Shown here in pieces: positions 61,312 to 64,000 of a stretch of DNA of 64,000 nucleotides. Every line of letters begins with the position of its first letter. Position 1 is the stretch's first letter. The notes beneath the pieces are model-generated. The model saw only the letters and a program-made list of their open reading frames with translations, was not told the DNA's origin and did no database searches. This DNA is from SCGC-AAA076-P13 sp965656035. GTDB lineage: Bacteria > Pseudomonadota > Gammaproteobacteria > Magnimaribacterales > D2472. Position numbers and translations under genes: made by a program. The stretch covers positions 1 to 64,000 of the forward strand of contig CBFHIO010000001.1 of the NCBI GenBank assembly GCA_965656035.1. Reading direction: 5' to 3'.

Positions 61312-62085
61312 CTAATATTTGAAATGCTTGATTTCTTCACCGCTTTGCCCAATGTCAGTCATTGCTTTTATACCAATCTCTAAGTGAAGGTCAACCCATT
61401 TTTGAGTGACTGCTTTATCAGAGGTTTCTGTTTTTACGCCCTCTGGTGTTAAAGGAACATCAGATACAAGCAATAAAGCTCCCCTAGCAATTTCATTATA
61501 ATGTCCAACCGAAAAAACGGTGGCTGTCTCCATGTCTACTCCAATGGCTGTTGTTTTTTTTAATCTTTTTAGAAAGCGTTTGTCATGCTCCCACACTCTT
61601 CTATTGGTTGTAAAAATTACACCAGTTCGATAGTCGCTATTTTTTTCTACAATAATATCAGACACAAATTTATGTAATTTAAATGATGGTAGTGCTGGTA
61701 CTTCCGGAGGAAAATAATCATTTGAAGTTCCGTCACCTCTAATTGCCCCAATTGGTAAAATGAAATTCCCAATCTCAGAAGAGTCTTTTAGACCGCCACA
61801 CTTTCCTAGAAATAAGACCCCTTTTGGACTAACGGCAACTAATAAATCCATAATAGTTGCTGCATTAGGAGATCCTATACCATAATTAATAATTGTTAAG
61901 CCATCTTTATTTGTTGAAGCCTGCATTGCCTTTCCTTCTCCACAGATTTCAGAAGAAAATCTTTCTGCAAATTTTGTTACGTAATCTTTAAAATTGGTGA
62001 TAAGAATATATTCACCGAATTGTTCCAACGGCATACCTGTGTATCGAGGAAGCCAGTTTTTTGCTATTTCTAATTTTGTTTCCAT
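61312..62085 (-). CDS. amn: AMP nucleosidase, short form (phosphorylase superfamily)
   Basis: Splits AMP into adenine and ribose 5-phosphate. 257 residues, the short type without the N-terminal regulatory domain of the E. coli enzyme. Family motifs: LPRYTGMPLEQFG at the start, GKCGGLKDSSEIG for phosphate/ribose binding, VDMETATVFSVGHYN and a catalytic Asp in LLVSDVPLTPEG. A related purine phosphorylase is the alternative. The MFS gene lies 42 bp upstream on the same strand. Confidence 0.82.
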   Translation of the reverse strand: METKLEIAKNWLPRYTGMPLEQFGEYILITNFKDYVTKFAERFSSEICGEGKAMQASTNKDGLTIINYGIGSPNAATIMDLLVAVSPKGVLFLGKCGGLKDSSEIGNFILPIGAIRGDGTSNDYFPPEVPALPSFKLHKFVSDIIVEKNSDYRTGVIFTTNRRVWEHDKRFLKRLKKTTAIGVDMETATVFSVGHYNEIARGALLLVSDVPLTPEGVKTETSDKAVTQKWVDLHLEIGIKAMTDIGQSGEEIKHFKY

Positions 62086-62127
62086 TAAGCATTATATTCC
62101 ACTGATGAAAATGTATCAAAATATCAA

Positions 62128-63402
62128 CTATTCAAACTGAATTTTAGTATCAGCAAAAAATAAATAAAATATTCCTCCAAATACCAAAATAAAGGTAGAT
62201 ATATTAAATATTAAAAACCATGATCCTGTAAGCTCTAATATTAATCCAGCAACAATAGGACTGATAATCGCAGCAATCATCCCAATACCGCCTGCAAAGC
62301 CAACAATAGAACCAGTATATTTTGGGCCCAAATCAGCATGATTAACTCCAAAACCTCCAACAGCAATTCCACTTAATGCATTCGTAAAAGACAATAAAAC
62401 TATAATAGATATATATGAATCTTGAAATGGAATCATTGAAAGACAAGTTGCACCACCAAGAAAACCTATTGTATTTACAGTTTTTCTCACTATTAATACT
62501 TGGAACCCTTTTTTGATTAATGAGTCTGCTAAATAACCTCCGGAAATTAAAGCTAAAACTGAAACAATACTTGGTATAAGTATCATTATGATAAATATCG
62601 CTGAATCTAATTCGATACCTAAACCACCAGTTGAGATTGGACTATTAACATATTTAGGTAAGTACGAAATAAAGGTAAATAATGCCCAATTATTACAAAA
62701 TGTAGCTACTGTGATTGCTATAAAAGGAAGATTGGTAAGTAACTTCGTTAATGGCAGTTTGCTTGCCTTAGAGTCAGCTGGCGCTTCTGATTTAATTAAT
62801 TCTAATTCTTCTGAAGATATATGTTTGTGGTCCTGAGGGTCAGAGGTGAAATTTTTATGCCAAAATACGAACCAGATCAACCCAAGTATTCCAAAAGAGT
62901 AAAATACCCATTCCCATGAATATGATGCAATTATTAATGCCGCCGCTACATAACCAAAAATTGTACCTGCAGAAATGCCACTATTTGTAATGGCGATCGA
63001 CCTCGTTCTTTCATTGAAAGGAATCCATCTTGCATACAAAGAATGCCAGGATGGGAAAGTAATACCTTCGCCCAATCCTATCAGGATTCTTATAAATAAT
63101 AATGCAAGAAAACCGTTGTATGCAAAAAAAGGAGTGAGCATTGTAAATATTGACCAAAGCAAAACTCCAGCTCCTAGAACAGTCTTACCGCCATATTTAT
63201 CAGCTAAAATTCCTCCAAGTATCATTGTAAGAACATATCCGATATAAAAAATTGAAAAAATGATGCCTGTTTGGGTTTCACTCCACCCAAATTGCTCTTG
63301 CATAGGAATAATTGCAACAGAGATATTAACTCTATCTATATAGCATATAAAAACTGCCAGGAAAGACATTAAGACTAGCCTAAATCTAATTGGTATCATC
63401 AT
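62128..63402 (-). CDS. MFS transporter, anion:cation symporter (ACS) type
   Basis: 424 residues with 12 helices. N-terminal CYIDRVNISVAI and the GGILADKYGGKTVLG loop match the ACS family (sugar acids, phthalate, sialic acid and similar anions). A cytoplasmic loop with SSEELELIKSE follows helix 6. Substrate unknown. Lies 30 bp after argH on the same strand. Confidence 0.88.
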   Translation of the reverse strand: MMIPIRFRLVLMSFLAVFICYIDRVNISVAIIPMQEQFGWSETQTGIIFSIFYIGYVLTMILGGILADKYGGKTVLGAGVLLWSIFTMLTPFFAYNGFLALLFIRILIGLGEGITFPSWHSLYARWIPFNERTRSIAITNSGISAGTIFGYVAAALIIASYSWEWVFYSFGILGLIWFVFWHKNFTSDPQDHKHISSEELELIKSEAPADSKASKLPLTKLLTNLPFIAITVATFCNNWALFTFISYLPKYVNSPISTGGLGIELDSAIFIIMILIPSIVSVLALISGGYLADSLIKKGFQVLIVRKTVNTIGFLGGATCLSMIPFQDSYISIIVLLSFTNALSGIAVGGFGVNHADLGPKYTGSIVGFAGGIGMIAAIISPIVAGLILELTGSWFLIFNISTFILVFGGIFYLFFADTKIQFE

Positions 63403-63432
63403 TAATACTAATCTTAACTTTTAATTGAAAGA

Positions 63433-64000
63433 TTATCTTTGTTTAGATAGTCTTTTTTCAAGGACATTTAACTTCAAGTTTCCTGGAGATCCTTCCGAAT
63501 AATTGGATTTATTTGTTTCTGAAAATTCTGACAAATCATTAGAGTTTTTTACTTTATTGTAAGCATCTCTAAAAGGCGTTCCTTCGCTTACTAAGGCATA
63601 AACCTTATCTGTCATTTTCATTCCACTATCAATATATTCTAATGAATTCTTTTTATTTATGTTAATAGAATTAATAAGTTTTGGGAGAATACTTAAAGAT
63701 TTTAAAGAAATATCAAAGCTGTGTACTAAACTCCTCTTTGTTAGTTGAAGATCTCTATGATAGCCACTTGGAAGAGATATGATATTTTCTAACTCTGAGG
63801 CTTGACCAGCTAAAATTGAATAATTTGCTCTAAGAATCTCTATAACATCAGGGTTATGTTTGTTAGGCATAATCGAAGAACCAGTTTGGTATGCTTGATC
63901 AATAGTTAATAAATTAAACTCCTGAGACATAAAAAGGCTCATATCCCATGCAAACTTTCTTACATCAAGCATAGACTGTTTTAAAGTATTGATAACTTGC
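63433..64000 (-). CDS. argH: Argininosuccinate lyase, C-terminal part
   Basis: Splits argininosuccinate into arginine and fumarate. The visible 189 codons are the C-terminal part; the N-terminus is beyond the window end and the frame is open to base 64000. The fumarase-superfamily signature TGSSIMPNKHNPD is complete, followed by the helical bundle and a C-terminal tail rich in Ser/Asn. Divergence from E. coli ArgH is noticeable, so another member of the superfamily is a minor alternative. Confidence 0.85.
   Translation of the reverse strand, partial: QVINTLKQSMLDVRKFAWDMSLFMSQEFNLLTIDQAYQTGSSIMPNKHNPDVIEILRANYSILAGQASELENIISLPSGYHRDLQLTKRSLVHSFDISLKSLSILPKLINSININKKNSLEYIDSGMKMTDKVYALVSEGTPFRDAYNKVKNSNDLSEFSETNKSNYSEGSPGNLKLNVLEKRLSKQR

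Overview
The window is a densely packed, strongly AT-rich stretch of a gammaproteobacterial chromosome. Gene content and order are gammaproteobacterial: tig-clpP-clpX-lon-hupB-ppiD, dnaX-recR, purM-purN beside DUF2066/DUF3108/hda, and sbcB. The low GC, near absence of spacers, overlapping genes and a TonB receptor with marine-type neighbours suggest a streamlined marine lineage such as SAR86; that assignment is inference. There are about 60 protein genes, six tRNAs (His-GTG, Arg-TCT, Pro-TGG, Asp-GTC, Val-TAC, Val-GAC, all with encoded CCA) and no mobile element, phage gene or CRISPR array. The longest gene-free stretch, 54632-54839, is about 208 bp and seems to hold a small RNA; no gap exceeds 300 bp.

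Layout. 1-5.9 kb: gamma-glutamyltransferase (cut by the window edge), a DASS anion transporter and a 1020-residue TonB receptor, all on the minus strand. 5.9-10.8 kb: gltX, dnaQ and rnhA on minus, then gloB and mltD on plus. 10.8-22.1 kb, minus: tRNA-His, tig, clpP, clpX, lon, hupB, ppiD and a peptide transporter oppABC without ATPase genes. 22.2-31.7 kb: glutamate dehydrogenase, a GST, trhO headed by tRNA-Pro/tRNA-Arg, folD, htpG-gpsA-DUF4389, tRNA-Val/tRNA-Asp heading a DUF4149 gene, carbonic anhydrase and an EamA exporter. 31.7-42.3 kb: xseA, an M23 peptidase, a TlpA-like lipoprotein, wrbA-DUF2069, sppA, hda, a CDP-alcohol phosphotransferase, DUF2066, purM-purN-DUF3108 and dcd. 42.3-46.5 kb: recR, dnaX, recX, two envelope proteins and hsp20 with a long structured leader. 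46.5-54.6 kb: a DsbD-type reductase, a YwaF-like protein, MscS, an SLC13 permease, a serine hydrolase, and a strongly promoted cassette of two tiny membrane proteins plus pseudoazurin. 54.6-64 kb: tRNA-Val(GAC), the candidate sRNA, sbcB, acyl-CoA dehydrogenase, a LysR regulator, an SDR, a Ca2+ antiporter, DUF4345, a thioredoxin, AMP nucleosidase, an MFS transporter and the C-terminal part of argH.

How the parts work together. The minus-strand proteostasis block (trigger factor, ClpXP, Lon, PpiD), htpG and hsp20 form a protein quality-control set. gltX, trhO and the tRNAs serve translation; dnaQ, rnhA, dnaX, recR, recX, xseA, sbcB and hda serve replication and repair. The 3' ends are unusually compact: all 11 convergent junctions overlap or lie at most 5 nt apart. 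Three of four tRNA loci run directly into a protein gene 7-23 nt downstream, and several genes carry -10-like elements placed as for leaderless mRNAs. The most novel-looking items are the pseudoazurin cassette (53.7-54.5 kb), the two-hairpin RNA (54.77-54.84 kb), the tRNA-headed operons, the A10 slippage site in dnaX and the hsp20 leader.
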